The translations under genes were made by a program, and so were the position numbers. 64,000 nt of DNA from Actinotalea solisilvae (lineage in GTDB: Bacteria > Actinomycetota > Actinomycetes > Actinomycetales > Cellulomonadaceae). Positions 33,935-42,017 of the stretch are shown here, in pieces. Each line of letters starts with the position of its first letter. Within the stretch, counting starts at the first letter, position 1. The notes beneath the pieces are model-generated. The model worked only from the letters and a program-made list of their open reading frames with translations. It searched no databases and was not told the origin of the DNA. Location: assembly GCF_016464425.1 (NCBI RefSeq), contig NZ_JADDKQ010000004.1:1-64000 (forward strand), read 5' to 3'.

Positions 33935-34594
33935 TCAGTGGCCGTGCCCCGAGGGCGTCGCGACGTCCCCGGACGGTTCGGGCGTGCCGTGGGTGCCGTG
34001 CGGGACGGCGGCGGCGCCCGCGGGCGTGGCGGCCAGTCCCGGGGTGGTGAGCGCGGCCACGACGACGGCGGCCGCCCCCCATCCGAGGAGCGTGCGCCAG
34101 GCGCCCGGGGCGGTCGCGCGGCCCGGGGCCCCGGCTGCGGGCGCACCGCGGCCGCCGTCGGTGCGCGACGCGAGCGCGGACGCTCCCGCCGCGAGGACGC
34201 CCAGGGCCACGACCGCGACGTCGGCGGCCGACAGCCCGCCGTCGTGCGGGACGACGCGCTGCGCCACGAGCGCGGGCCACGCGCCCGCGACCACGAGGAG
34301 GGACACCGCCGCCGGGCGCGCCGAGACCGGTCGGCCCGCGCGCAGCGCGAGCAGCGACCACCCCGTCTCGGCGAGCCCGACGGCGGCCAGGGCGAGCGCC
34401 CACGCGGGACTCGTCGCGTGGGCGCTCGCCAGTCCGAGGTGGACGACGCCGGCCCCGAGCGCCCCGAACGCCGCGAAGGCGAGGCGGGTGCTGCCCGGCC
34501 CGGCCGGCGCGACGGGCCCGACGCGGACCGCGGGGACCGCGCGGACCGCGGGGACCGCCGGGGCGGGGGCCAGGGCGAGGGCCGGCGCGGCCAT
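33935..34594 (-). CDS. Membrane protein with His-rich tail, unknown function
   Basis: This 219-residue protein has about five predicted membrane helices (first near 30-50, last near 175-195) and an Arg-rich loop at 130-150. The C terminus (about 200-219) is His/Gly/Pro-rich (HGTHGTPEPSGDVATPSGHGH pattern, given here only as composition), which may bind a metal. I do not recognise the family. The ATG overlaps the stop of the DUF4383 gene by one base, so they are cotranscribed. A helper role for the DUF4383 protein is inferred. Confidence 0.65.
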   Translation of the reverse strand: MAAPALALAPAPAVPAVRAVPAVRVGPVAPAGPGSTRLAFAAFGALGAGVVHLGLASAHATSPAWALALAAVGLAETGWSLLALRAGRPVSARPAAVSLLVVAGAWPALVAQRVVPHDGGLSAADVAVVALGVLAAGASALASRTDGGRGAPAAGAPGRATAPGAWRTLLGWGAAAVVVAALTTPGLAATPAGAAAVPHGTHGTPEPSGDVATPSGHGH

Positions 34595-35019
34595 CAGGCG
34601 GTCCGGGCCGTGGTCGCGCGCGTGGTGCCGGTGGCGTCGCGGTCGGCCGCCAGGCCGACGCCGAGCAGCAGCAGGGCGCTCGCGAGGTGCAGCACGTTGT
34701 CGGCGCCGTTGAGGGCCAGGATGTTCGCGGCCGAGCCGACGAGGAACAGGCCGACCACGCCGACGAGCAGGTAGACCGCGCCCACGGTGGCGTTGACGCC
34801 GCGAGCCGCCCGCACGGAGGTGCGCGCCGCCACGAGGAGCGCCGCGCCGATGCCCAGGTGGACGATGTTGTGCAGGGGGTTGACGTCGAACACGACGAGC
34901 GGGTTGCCCTCGGTCGCGGCGAACCCGACGCCGCCCGTGACGGCGAAGCCGGCCGCGCCGACCAGGAGGTACACGACCCCGAAGACGGTGCCGAGCAGTC
35001 GGTTCGGTGAGCTGTTCAT
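34594..35019 (-). CDS. DUF4383 family membrane protein
   Basis: This 141-residue protein has four predicted helices. The motif NPLHNIVHLGIGAALL (about 47-62) and the later ADNVLHLASALLLL mark the DUF4383 family, widespread in actinobacteria and of unknown function. The ATG at 35019 follows GAGAGG. It is first in a two-gene operon divergent from the sigma/CHAT operon. Confidence 0.88.
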   Translation of the reverse strand: MNSSPNRLLGTVFGVVYLLVGAAGFAVTGGVGFAATEGNPLVVFDVNPLHNIVHLGIGAALLVAARTSVRAARGVNATVGAVYLLVGVVGLFLVGSAANILALNGADNVLHLASALLLLGVGLAADRDATGTTRATTARTA

Positions 35020-35220
35020 GGTGCGTGCCTCTCGTTCCAGCGGACGGCGGGCGCCGTCGTCGGTCGGTGGTGGTTCGGAGCGCCGGTCGCCCCGGATGGG
35101 TCGGTCCTCGGGTGCGCGCGAGATCCGTCCCCCGTCGGGTGTCACAGACGCGCCGTCGCGCGCTCCTCCCCGATGAGGCACGCGCGTGCCAGGACGGGAG
35201 GAGCCCGGTGTCGCAGGTCG

Positions 35221-35250
35221 TTGTGGGCCCACGGTCGGCGTCGATACGCT
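35221..35250 (+). promoter_or_regulatory. Candidate sigma-A-like promoter of the sigma/subtilase/CHAT operon
   Basis: TTGTGG (35221-35226), an 18-base spacer and TACGCT (35245-35250), 35 bases upstream of the sigma gene. The same -10 occurs at the rplJ and rpoB promoters, so this operon may use the housekeeping sigma factor. Confidence 0.45.
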
Positions 35251-35285
35251 CGACGTCTCCGCCGGACCCGGAAGGGCTCAGGTCG

Positions 35286-35912
35286 ATGAACCCCACAGCG
35301 GGACCCGCAGCCGACGACGTCGGAGAACGCACCGGCCTCGCCGCGCTCGCCGCCGCCGCGCTCGAGGCCTACCGCGCGGGGCGCACCGCCCCGCTCGAGG
35401 ACCTGGTCCGCGAGGCGACGCCGCTGCTCTGGCACGTCGTGCGGTCGCAGGGGGTCGAGCGCGACGAGGCGCAGGACGTCGTCCAGGGCGTCTGGCTCGC
35501 CTTCGTGCGCAGCGCCGCGACCATCCGCGAGCCCGACGCGGCGCTCAAGTGGCTGCTCGTCAGCGCCCGCCGGGCGGCGTGGCAGGTGGTCGCTCACCGG
35601 CGCGGCGACGCCCGCCGCACCACCGCGCTCGACGACGACGGCGTCGCGCACCCCGAGCTCCGCTCCCCGGACCCGGCGCCCGACGAGTCGGTGGTGACCG
35701 ACGAGCGCGACCGCGCCCTGTGGCGCCGGTTCGTCCTGCTGCCCGAGCGGTGCCAGCAGGTGCTGCGCTTCGTCGCCATGGCCGACCGGCCCGACTACCG
35801 CGCGATCGCCGAGGTCACGGGGATGCAAGTGACCGCCGTCGGCGTGACGCGCGGCCGCTGCCTGGCCAAGCTGCGGGCGCTGCTCGCGACCGAGGAGGTG
35901 TGGGGCGCATGA
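35286..35912 (+). CDS. Sigma-70 family (ECF-like) RNA polymerase sigma factor
   Basis: This 208-residue factor has region 2 (about 45-105), containing DEAQDVVQGVWLAFVR and the -10-binding helix RRAAWQVVAHRRGD, and region 4 (about 140-205), containing PERCQQVLRF, YRAIAEVTGM and TRGRCLAKLRALL. No other domain is present. The ATG at 35286 is 35 bases after a sigma-A-like -10. Its stop overlaps the next ATG (ATGA), which in many operons marks a partner or anti-sigma. It is the first gene of the CHAT operon and may switch on target genes for the protease cascade, which is inference. Confidence 0.9.
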   Translation: MNPTAGPAADDVGERTGLAALAAAALEAYRAGRTAPLEDLVREATPLLWHVVRSQGVERDEAQDVVQGVWLAFVRSAATIREPDAALKWLLVSARRAAWQVVAHRRGDARRTTALDDDGVAHPELRSPDPAPDESVVTDERDRALWRRFVLLPERCQQVLRFVAMADRPDYRAIAEVTGMQVTAVGVTRGRCLAKLRALLATEEVWGA

Positions 35913-36400
35913 GCACCGACGAGACGTTCCCGGCCGACGCGCCGCTCGACGCGGGGGACCTGCGCGTCCTCGCGGGCCTGCGGCGCACGCTCGACGCTGT
36001 CGACCCCGTGCCCGCCGACCTGGTCGAGCGGTCGCTCTTCGCGCTCTCGCTCGAGGCGCTGCACACGCAGGTCATGGAGCTCCAGCTGCTCGAGGTGCCC
36101 GAGATGGCCGTGCGCGGCGGCGACACGACGGTCGAGGCGCGGACCATCACCTTCACGGCGGAGCCCGTCACGGTCATGATCACCCTGTCCGTGTCGCCGT
36201 CGGGCGGCGTGCGGATCGACGGCTGGGCCGCACCGGCGCGCCGCTACGACGTCGAGCTCCTGCGTCCGGGCGGCAGCGTGCGCACGCAGACCGACGACGA
36301 CGGCGGCTTCGTGCTGCCGGACGTGCCCCCCGGCCCGGCCGGCCTCGTGCTGCGGCACGACTCCGGACCGGCCGTGAGCACGCCGGTGATCGAGCTGTGA
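35909..36400 (+). CDS. Small protein with carboxypeptidase-regulatory-like beta domain, sigma partner
   Basis: This 163-residue cytoplasmic protein has no signal peptide or membrane helix. Residues 20-65 are helical (RVLAGLRRTLDAVDPVPADL). Residues 68-163 look all-beta and end with ELLRPGGSVRTQTDDDGGFV and LPDVPPGPAGLVL, a carboxypeptidase-regulatory (transthyretin-like) pattern. I know no enzyme of this kind. The start is coupled to the sigma-factor stop, so it could be a soluble anti-sigma-like regulator or the adaptor between the sigma factor and the protease gene products. Confidence 0.7.
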   Translation: MSTDETFPADAPLDAGDLRVLAGLRRTLDAVDPVPADLVERSLFALSLEALHTQVMELQLLEVPEMAVRGGDTTVEARTITFTAEPVTVMITLSVSPSGGVRIDGWAAPARRYDVELLRPGGSVRTQTDDDGGFVLPDVPPGPAGLVLRHDSGPAVSTPVIEL

Positions 36401-36464
36401 CGCGCGTCCCGCGCGACGACCGACCGACCCGCACCACGACCAGCACCACCACCGAGGGGGACGC

Positions 36465-38132
36465 ATGACGCAGGAGAGCAGTGACCGCCGCGCCCGCGCA
36501 CGCTCGGAGCGGCCCGAGAGCCTCGCCTGGCGCGTGCGGACGCTCGACCCCCGCAGCGCCGCGCGGCGCGGCGGCGCGGCGGACCCCGCGCCGACGTCGT
36601 ACCTCACGGACCAGCTGATCGTCTTCGGGAGCCAGGCCGACGCCGCCGACCTCTCCCCGCTCCTCGAGGTCGCCGAGCGGCGCGGCTGGACGCTCGACGT
36701 CGACCCCGCGGACCTCCGCGACGCACGTCTGCTCGAGCAGGCGGACCTCTCCGGGCTCGCGCGCGAGGCGATGCAGTCGGGCGCCTCGTTCGCGGTCCGC
36801 GTGCGCCCCGGGAAGGGCTCCGTGGCGCCCGCGCCGGACGCCTGGGAGCTCGTCGAGTCCTTCCGTGCGCTGGACTCGGGTGCCCTCCGCGTGTCGCTCG
36901 ACCACCTCGTGGTCGCGACGCCGGGCATCGGCGGGGCGCCGCTCACCGACCCGCACCCGCTGACGGACCCGCACCCCCTGACGGACCCCCACCCGCTGAC
37001 CGACCCGCACCCGGTCTCCGGGATCCCCGAGTACGCCGTGCCCGGCTGGGGCGGGCGCAGCGCGGTGGCGTGGGTCGGTCCGCGGCCCGTGCGTCGTCAC
37101 GGCGACGGCGAGTCGGTCGTGACGACGAAGGGCGGCCTGCCCCGACCGGTGGTCGCCGTGCTCGACACGGGTGCCGGCACCCACCCCTGGCTCGGACCGG
37201 ACGTCGTCGTCCGGGACCCGAGCGTGCTCGGCGTGCCCGTCGGCCCGTTCCCGGTGCTGCCCCCGGCCGAGGACCCGGAGGACGGCGGCATGGCGGGCTC
37301 CCCCTTGACCGGCGGGCTCGACCCCGCCGCGGGCCACGGGACCTTCATCGCGGGCATCGTGCACCAGCGGTGCCCGGACGCGGTCGTCCTCTCGTGCCGG
37401 CTGTACGGCGGGGTCGGCGTGATCGCCGAGTCGGACCTGCTGCGCGGCCTGCGCCGGCTGCTCCTGTTCCACCTGCTCGGGCTCGCGGGGCGTGAGGGCT
37501 ACGTGCCGGTCGACGTGCTCAACCTGTCGCTCGGCTACTACCACGAGCGGCCGGAGGACGCGCTCTTCGACAGCCCGTTCGGGTCCGTGCTCGCGGCGCT
37601 CCGGACCCAGGGGGTCGCGGTCGTCGTGTCCGCGGGCAACCACGGTGACCCGCGTCCGCTGTTCCCGGCGGCGTTCGCGCCCCCGGTCGCCGGCAGCCCG
37701 CCGGTGCCCGTGCCGCCCGCCGTGCTCGACGACGTCCCGCCCGTCGTCTCGGTGGGGGCGCTCAACCCCGACGGCACGACCGCACTGTTCAGCAACGACG
37801 GGCCCTGGATCACGTGCCTGCGGCCCGGAGCCGCGGTCGTCAGCACGCTGCCGACGCCGACGGACGGGTCGCGGGCGTCCTCGCGCTCGCTGCCCGGCCG
37901 GCGCGCGGGGGAGGAGCGCTCGACGCTGGACCCCGACGGGTTCTCGGGCGGCTTCGGCGTCTGGAGCGGGACGTCGTTCGCCGCACCCGTCCTGGCGGGC
38001 GACGTCGCCGCCGCGCTCCTCGAGGCGCGCGAGCAGGGCGGCGTGACCGCGTCGTCCGTCACCGACCCCGCCGGGCGTCGCGCGGCGGCGTGGGCGGCCA
38101 TCACGGCGGCCACGGGGCTGCGCCCCGCGTGA
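36465..38132 (+). CDS. Cytoplasmic S8 subtilase with PLTDPH repeats
   Basis: This 555-residue protein lacks a signal peptide and membrane helix. Residues 1-158 form an unknown N-terminal region, perhaps a prodomain (SYLTDQLIVFGSQADA near 45-60). Residues 159-182 are four exact PLTDPH repeats. The subtilase domain follows with Asp234 (AVLDTGAG), His291 (GHGTFIAG), Asn392 (SAGNHGD) and Ser504 (SGTSFAAP), all intact. The ATG follows GAGGGGGACGC. Between the sigma/adaptor pair and the CHAT protease, it is a likely executor or substrate of CHAT in a two-protease cascade, which is inference. Confidence 0.9.
   Translation: MTQESSDRRARARSERPESLAWRVRTLDPRSAARRGGAADPAPTSYLTDQLIVFGSQADAADLSPLLEVAERRGWTLDVDPADLRDARLLEQADLSGLAREAMQSGASFAVRVRPGKGSVAPAPDAWELVESFRALDSGALRVSLDHLVVATPGIGGAPLTDPHPLTDPHPLTDPHPLTDPHPVSGIPEYAVPGWGGRSAVAWVGPRPVRRHGDGESVVTTKGGLPRPVVAVLDTGAGTHPWLGPDVVVRDPSVLGVPVGPFPVLPPAEDPEDGGMAGSPLTGGLDPAAGHGTFIAGIVHQRCPDAVVLSCRLYGGVGVIAESDLLRGLRRLLLFHLLGLAGREGYVPVDVLNLSLGYYHERPEDALFDSPFGSVLAALRTQGVAVVVSAGNHGDPRPLFPAAFAPPVAGSPPVPVPPAVLDDVPPVVSVGALNPDGTTALFSNDGPWITCLRPGAAVVSTLPTPTDGSRASSRSLPGRRAGEERSTLDPDGFSGGFGVWSGTSFAAPVLAGDVAAALLEAREQGGVTASSVTDPAGRRAAAWAAITAATGLRPA
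36939..37010 (+). repeat. Four 18-bp tandem repeats coding PLTDPH
   Basis: Four in-frame 18-base units (36939-36956, 36957-36974, 36975-36992, 36993-37010) code the same hexapeptide. Most of the base differences are at third codon positions. The repeat joins the N-terminal region to the protease domain of the subtilase. Confidence 0.95.
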
Positions 38133-38156
38133 GCGCCGCGGCGCACGGGTGAGCCG

Positions 38157-40925
38157 ATGGGCGGGCGGATGACCCCGGGGGCGGGGACCGACGTCGTGCT
38201 CGACGCGCTCCGCGCGCTCGAGGAGGGCTTCGAGCACAACTCCGCGGGTCGGCCCGCCCGCGCGTCGAGCGCGTTCCGCGAGGTCCTGCGCCGCCTGCCG
38301 ACGTCGCCCGCCGACCCGCCGGGAGCCGCGCCCCGGGGGCAGCGCGCGGGCAGCCGACCGGCGCCGGACCCGGGGGACCACGCCGCCGACGTGGCGTACC
38401 TGCGGGCGCGCGCGCTGCTGGGCCTCGTCATGAGCGACTTCGAGCTGCGCGCCGATGTCGCCGCGAGCCTGGCCGTGCTCGACGAGGCCGAGACGTGGGC
38501 GCGCAGCGGCGGCGCGACCGGGGTCGAGGTCGCGGTGCTCGGCCAGCGCGGGCTCCTGCGCATGCGGGCCGGGGACCCGCGGCAGGCGCTGCGCGACCTC
38601 GACCGGGCCGTCGCGATGCTCGACGCCGCCGAGCCCGTCGACGCGTGCCGCGTGCTGCTCAACCGGGGCTCCCTCGCCCTCGAGCTGGGCCAGCGGGCGC
38701 GGGCGCGGGCCGACCTCGAGCGCAGCGCCGAGCGCGCGCACGCGATCGGGCACGCCCTGCTCGAGTTCAAGGCCCGGCACAACCTCGGCTACGTCGAGTT
38801 CCTCGCGGGGGACCTGCCCGCCGCGCTGGGAGCGATGGCCGACGCCGAGGAGCTCGGGCCACCGGACTCGCTCGCCGCGGCCCTCCTCGACCGCGCCCAG
38901 GTGCTGCTCGAGGCGGGGCTCACGAGCGACGCCGACCGGATGCTCGCGCGCGCGGCCCGGACCCTCGCGGAGCAGCGCCTCGTGCACGACCTGGCCCAGA
39001 CCGAGCTGGCGCGCGCGCACGTCGCCCTGGTCACCGGGCGACCGCACGACGCCCTGCGGTGGGCGCGCTCCGCACGTCGGCGGTTCGCGCGTCGGCACAA
39101 CGCGCAGTGGTCCGAGCGCGCGGAGCTGGCGGTGCTCCGGGCGTCGCTCGCGGTGCTCGAGGACGGCGGCGGTGCCCGGCCCGCGGGCACCGCCCCCGAC
39201 GGCGCGGACGCCGGGACGGGAGCTGCGGGCGCCGGGGCGGGAGCCGAGGCGCGCGACCGGGCCGCGCGCGTGCGGCTGGCGCGGCGGTGCGAGGCGCTCG
39301 CCGCGGTCGCGTCGGCCGGGGTCGCCCGGGCCGCCCGCGCCACCGCGGCCCAGGCGCTCGTGGCCGCCGGTGCGACCGACCGCGCCCGCGTGCTCGTGGA
39401 CGCGGTGGGGCGGCTGAGCACGCGCGACCTCGCCCTGACGCTCCAGGTCCGCGCGGTCCGCGTCCAGATCGCGCTCGCCGAGGGCCGGCCGGACGTGGCC
39501 CGGCGCGAGACGCGCGCCGGCCAGGCGCTGCTCGCCGACCAGCGGCGGCGGCTCGGCTCCGTCGAGGCGGTGACCGCCGCCGCGGTCCACGGGGAGCGCC
39601 TCGCGCTCCTCGACGTCGGCGCCGCGCTCGCGTCGCGGGACCCCGCCGCGGTGCTGGCGGCGGTCGAGCGCGGGCGGGCGACGACGGCCGGTCCGGCGCG
39701 CGTCCGCCCGCCGGACGACCCCGTCCTGGCCGAGGTGCTCGCCGAGCTGCGCCAGGGCATGGAGCGGGCGCGCGCCCGGCCGCCGGGCGAGGTGCCGCCG
39801 TCGGTCGAGCGGGAGCTGGCCCGCCTGCGGTCGCACGCGCGCGAGCGCACGTGGCGCCTGGGGGAGGGCACGCGCGCCCCCAGGGCGGTGACCGCGCGAC
39901 AGCTGCTGCGGGCGCTGCGGCCCGTCGGCCCGCGGAGCGCCGTCCCGACGGCGGCGCCCGGCACGACGGTCGCGGACCTCGTCGCCCACGACGGGCGCGT
40001 CCACGCGGTCGTCGCGGACCCAGCGGGGCTGCGGCTGCTCGACCTGGCGCCGCTCGCGGCGGTCGACGAGGTGGCACGCCGGCTGGGCGCCGACCTCCAG
40101 GTCCTGGCCAACCCGCTGCTGCCGGCGGCGCTCCGCGACGGCGTCCGGCGGTCCCTGGCGCGCGGCCTCGAGCAGCTGGACGCCCACCTCGTCCGCCCGC
40201 TGGGCGCGGACGGCCCGCTGCACGTCGTCGCCGGCGGCGCGCTCGTCACCCTGCCGTGGGGGCTCGTGCCGTCGCGGGTCGGCCGGGCGACGAGCGTGAG
40301 CCCGCGCCTGCAGCTCGCGCCGGTGGGCGAGCGCGCCACCGACGCCGTCGCGCTCGCAGGCCCCGGGCTGGGGCACGCGCGGGCGGAGGCCGAGGTCGTC
40401 GCCGCGACGTGGCCGCGCGCTCGGCTCCTGGTCGGCGAGGCCGCCACCGCGTCCGCCGCCACCGACGCCCTGCGCACCGCGGGCGTCGTCCACCTCGCCG
40501 CGCACGGACGGCACGAGGCCGACAACCCGCTCTTCTCGTGGGTCCGGCTCGCGGACGGCCCGCTCTTCGCGCACGAGCTCGAGGGCGCCGTGCTGCCGGG
40601 CTCGCTCGTGGTGCTGTCGGCGTGCGAGGTCGGGCGCGCGTCGGTGCGTCCGGGGGGCGAGGTGCTCGGCCTCGCGAACGTCCTGCTGCGCCTGGGCGCG
40701 GGCGCCGTCGTCGCGTGCCTCGCGCCCCTGCGCGACGCCGTCGCGGCGCGGGTCATGCCCACGCTGCACGTCCTCGTGCGGGGCGGCGCGAGCCCGGCCG
40801 AGGGGCTCGCCGCCGCGTGCTCAGGCGTCGACGAGCCGGTCGCGCTCACCTGCTTCGCGCCGCTCGCGGTGGACCTCCCCGAGCACCGCCGCGACGACGC
40901 CGGCGGCCAGCACCGCGGCGGGTGA
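38157..40925 (+). CDS. TPR-CHAT domain protein (caspase-like cysteine protease)
   Basis: This 922-residue cytoplasmic protein has helical TPR-like repeats over about residues 20-560 (for example AVLGQRGLLRMRAGDPRQALRD) and a C-terminal CHAT domain (about 620-910). The dyad is intact: His783 in VVHLAAHGRHE and Cys823 in VVLSACEVGR. CHAT proteases are relatives of caspases and separase; TPR-CHAT proteins include Csx29. TPRs usually hold the protease off until a signal is bound. The ATG at 38157 has a weak ribosome-binding site; the ATG at 38169 is an alternative. The last 105 bases overlap the convergent subtilase gene. It closes the sigma operon. Confidence 0.93.
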   Translation: MGGRMTPGAGTDVVLDALRALEEGFEHNSAGRPARASSAFREVLRRLPTSPADPPGAAPRGQRAGSRPAPDPGDHAADVAYLRARALLGLVMSDFELRADVAASLAVLDEAETWARSGGATGVEVAVLGQRGLLRMRAGDPRQALRDLDRAVAMLDAAEPVDACRVLLNRGSLALELGQRARARADLERSAERAHAIGHALLEFKARHNLGYVEFLAGDLPAALGAMADAEELGPPDSLAAALLDRAQVLLEAGLTSDADRMLARAARTLAEQRLVHDLAQTELARAHVALVTGRPHDALRWARSARRRFARRHNAQWSERAELAVLRASLAVLEDGGGARPAGTAPDGADAGTGAAGAGAGAEARDRAARVRLARRCEALAAVASAGVARAARATAAQALVAAGATDRARVLVDAVGRLSTRDLALTLQVRAVRVQIALAEGRPDVARRETRAGQALLADQRRRLGSVEAVTAAAVHGERLALLDVGAALASRDPAAVLAAVERGRATTAGPARVRPPDDPVLAEVLAELRQGMERARARPPGEVPPSVERELARLRSHARERTWRLGEGTRAPRAVTARQLLRALRPVGPRSAVPTAAPGTTVADLVAHDGRVHAVVADPAGLRLLDLAPLAAVDEVARRLGADLQVLANPLLPAALRDGVRRSLARGLEQLDAHLVRPLGADGPLHVVAGGALVTLPWGLVPSRVGRATSVSPRLQLAPVGERATDAVALAGPGLGHARAEAEVVAATWPRARLLVGEAATASAATDALRTAGVVHLAAHGRHEADNPLFSWVRLADGPLFAHELEGAVLPGSLVVLSACEVGRASVRPGGEVLGLANVLLRLGAGAVVACLAPLRDAVAARVMPTLHVLVRGGASPAEGLAAACSGVDEPVALTCFAPLAVDLPEHRRDDAGGQHRGG

Positions 40926-41660
40926 CGACCCGCGCAGGCGCACGACGCCGTCCCGCCCCGCCGCGGGCACGTCCGACCCGGGTGCGCTGAGGTCGCCCCG
41001 CGCGCTGCAGCCCGGCAGCAGGCCGGCGTCGTCGTGCGCGGTGACGGCGGTGACCCCGGAGACGGACGCGGGGAACGCGAGGACGTCGGGCCCGAGGTCG
41101 CCCGCGGCGACGACGACGCGCACGCCGCTCTCGGCGACCGTGCGCAGGACCATCGCCACCCGGCGGCCGAGGCGGCGTCGGCCGAACGGCAGCACGAGGA
41201 CCTGAGCGCCGTCGGCCACCACGCGCCGGACCGCGCGCACGAGCAGCTCGTCGCTGGTGAACCCGCCGACGGTGAGCACCGGGACCACGAGCAGGTCCGC
41301 GTCGGGCACGAGGCCGAGCACGTCGCGCTCGCCCTGGCCGACGAGCAGCGACGCGTGGGCCGTCGCACGCGCCGACCCCTCCGCCGTGGCCGCCACCGCG
41401 GGGACCCGCGTCCGGCCGCGGTCCCAGACGCGCGCCCCCCGGAGGTCGGGGTGCGCGGCGTCGACGACGCCGTCGAGCAGCGCGACGCGCACGCCGGCAC
41501 CGGTGCGGGGGAGGTGCGTGGGCGGGTAGGCCACGCGCGGGACGCCGAGCGGCGCCCGCCGTCGGTCGCCGAGCCACCGACCGGCCAGCCAGAGCCCGAC
41601 GTCGACGGGCTCCCCGCCGTCGACGTCGCGTACCGTCGGGGTGCTCAGCAGCGCGGTCAT
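40821..41660 (-). CDS. Second subtilase-like protein, atypical S8 peptidase
   Basis: This 279-residue cytoplasmic protein has the subtilase order Asp63 (VALLDGVVDAAHPDL), His102 (ATAHASLLVG) and Ser246 (LRGSSPAAVLAAG), but the oxyanion Asn is Asp188 (AAGDLG) and the motifs around His and Ser are loose. It may be a weak enzyme or an inactive regulator of the intact subtilase. The ATG at 41660 follows GAGGAGGG. Its 3' end overlaps the CHAT gene by 105 bases, and its 5' side faces the rplJ promoter. The pairing with the island is inferred from position and family. Confidence 0.75.
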   Translation of the reverse strand: MTALLSTPTVRDVDGGEPVDVGLWLAGRWLGDRRRAPLGVPRVAYPPTHLPRTGAGVRVALLDGVVDAAHPDLRGARVWDRGRTRVPAVAATAEGSARATAHASLLVGQGERDVLGLVPDADLLVVPVLTVGGFTSDELLVRAVRRVVADGAQVLVLPFGRRRLGRRVAMVLRTVAESGVRVVVAAGDLGPDVLAFPASVSGVTAVTAHDDAGLLPGCSARGDLSAPGSDVPAAGRDGVVRLRGSSPAAVLAAGVVAAVLGEVHRERREAGERDRLVDA

Positions 41661-41734
41661 CGCCGGTCCCTCCTCGTCGCGGCCCACGTCCTCCAGGAGC
41701 GCGCGGCCGGCGCCGTGTGACACCACGGCGCGAT

Positions 41735-41763
41735 TTGGTCCCCCCGCGACCGTCGCGTACGCT
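41735..41763 (+). promoter_or_regulatory. Promoter of rplJ-rplL
   Basis: TTGGTC (41735-41740), a 17-base spacer and TACGCT (41758-41763). Transcription would begin near 41770 and include the L10 leader. Confidence 0.65.
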
Positions 41764-41769
41764 GGCCAG

Positions 41770-42017
41770 GCCCAAGACCGCAGGTCGTCGGCTGCCCGTG
41801 CTCCTCTGCTCGCAGAGCGCGTGGGTGGTGGACCGAAGTCCCGCTCATCAGCGGAGGCCGGCGCAGGTGAGAGACTCAGGACCGGACGGCAGCGCCGTGC
41901 GCACGCAGGACGTGCGTGGCGCTCGTCCCCTTCGAGCCCCGCGCCTGCGCGGGGCTCTTCTCATGTCCGGGGTGACGTCCGTCCGACGCCGGCGGTACGA
42001 CCACCGGAAGGATTGCC
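41770..42017 (+). promoter_or_regulatory. Ribosomal protein L10 leader with attenuator
   Basis: The leader contains the conserved GACCGCAGGTC stem-loop near its start and the CGCAGGTG segment near 41867, features of the L10 leader RNA that binds the L10-L12 complex. It ends in a hairpin, GAGCCCCGCGC (41934-41944) pairing with 41947-41957, followed by TTCTCAT, an intrinsic terminator 60 bases before rplJ. Excess L10 would reduce rplJL expression. The rest of the 357-base gap (41661-41734) holds nothing else I can see. Confidence 0.75.

Noticed and set aside
36939-37010. Short tandem repeats that could suggest a CRISPR array
   Set aside because: The units are adjacent without spacers, in frame, and code an exact hexapeptide. 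No CRISPR array was seen in the window.
36180-40769. A 1529-codon minus-strand frame across the subtilase and CHAT genes
   Set aside because: The plus-strand genes carry intact catalytic motifs and coupled starts; the antisense product is low-complexity Arg/Ala and matches nothing.
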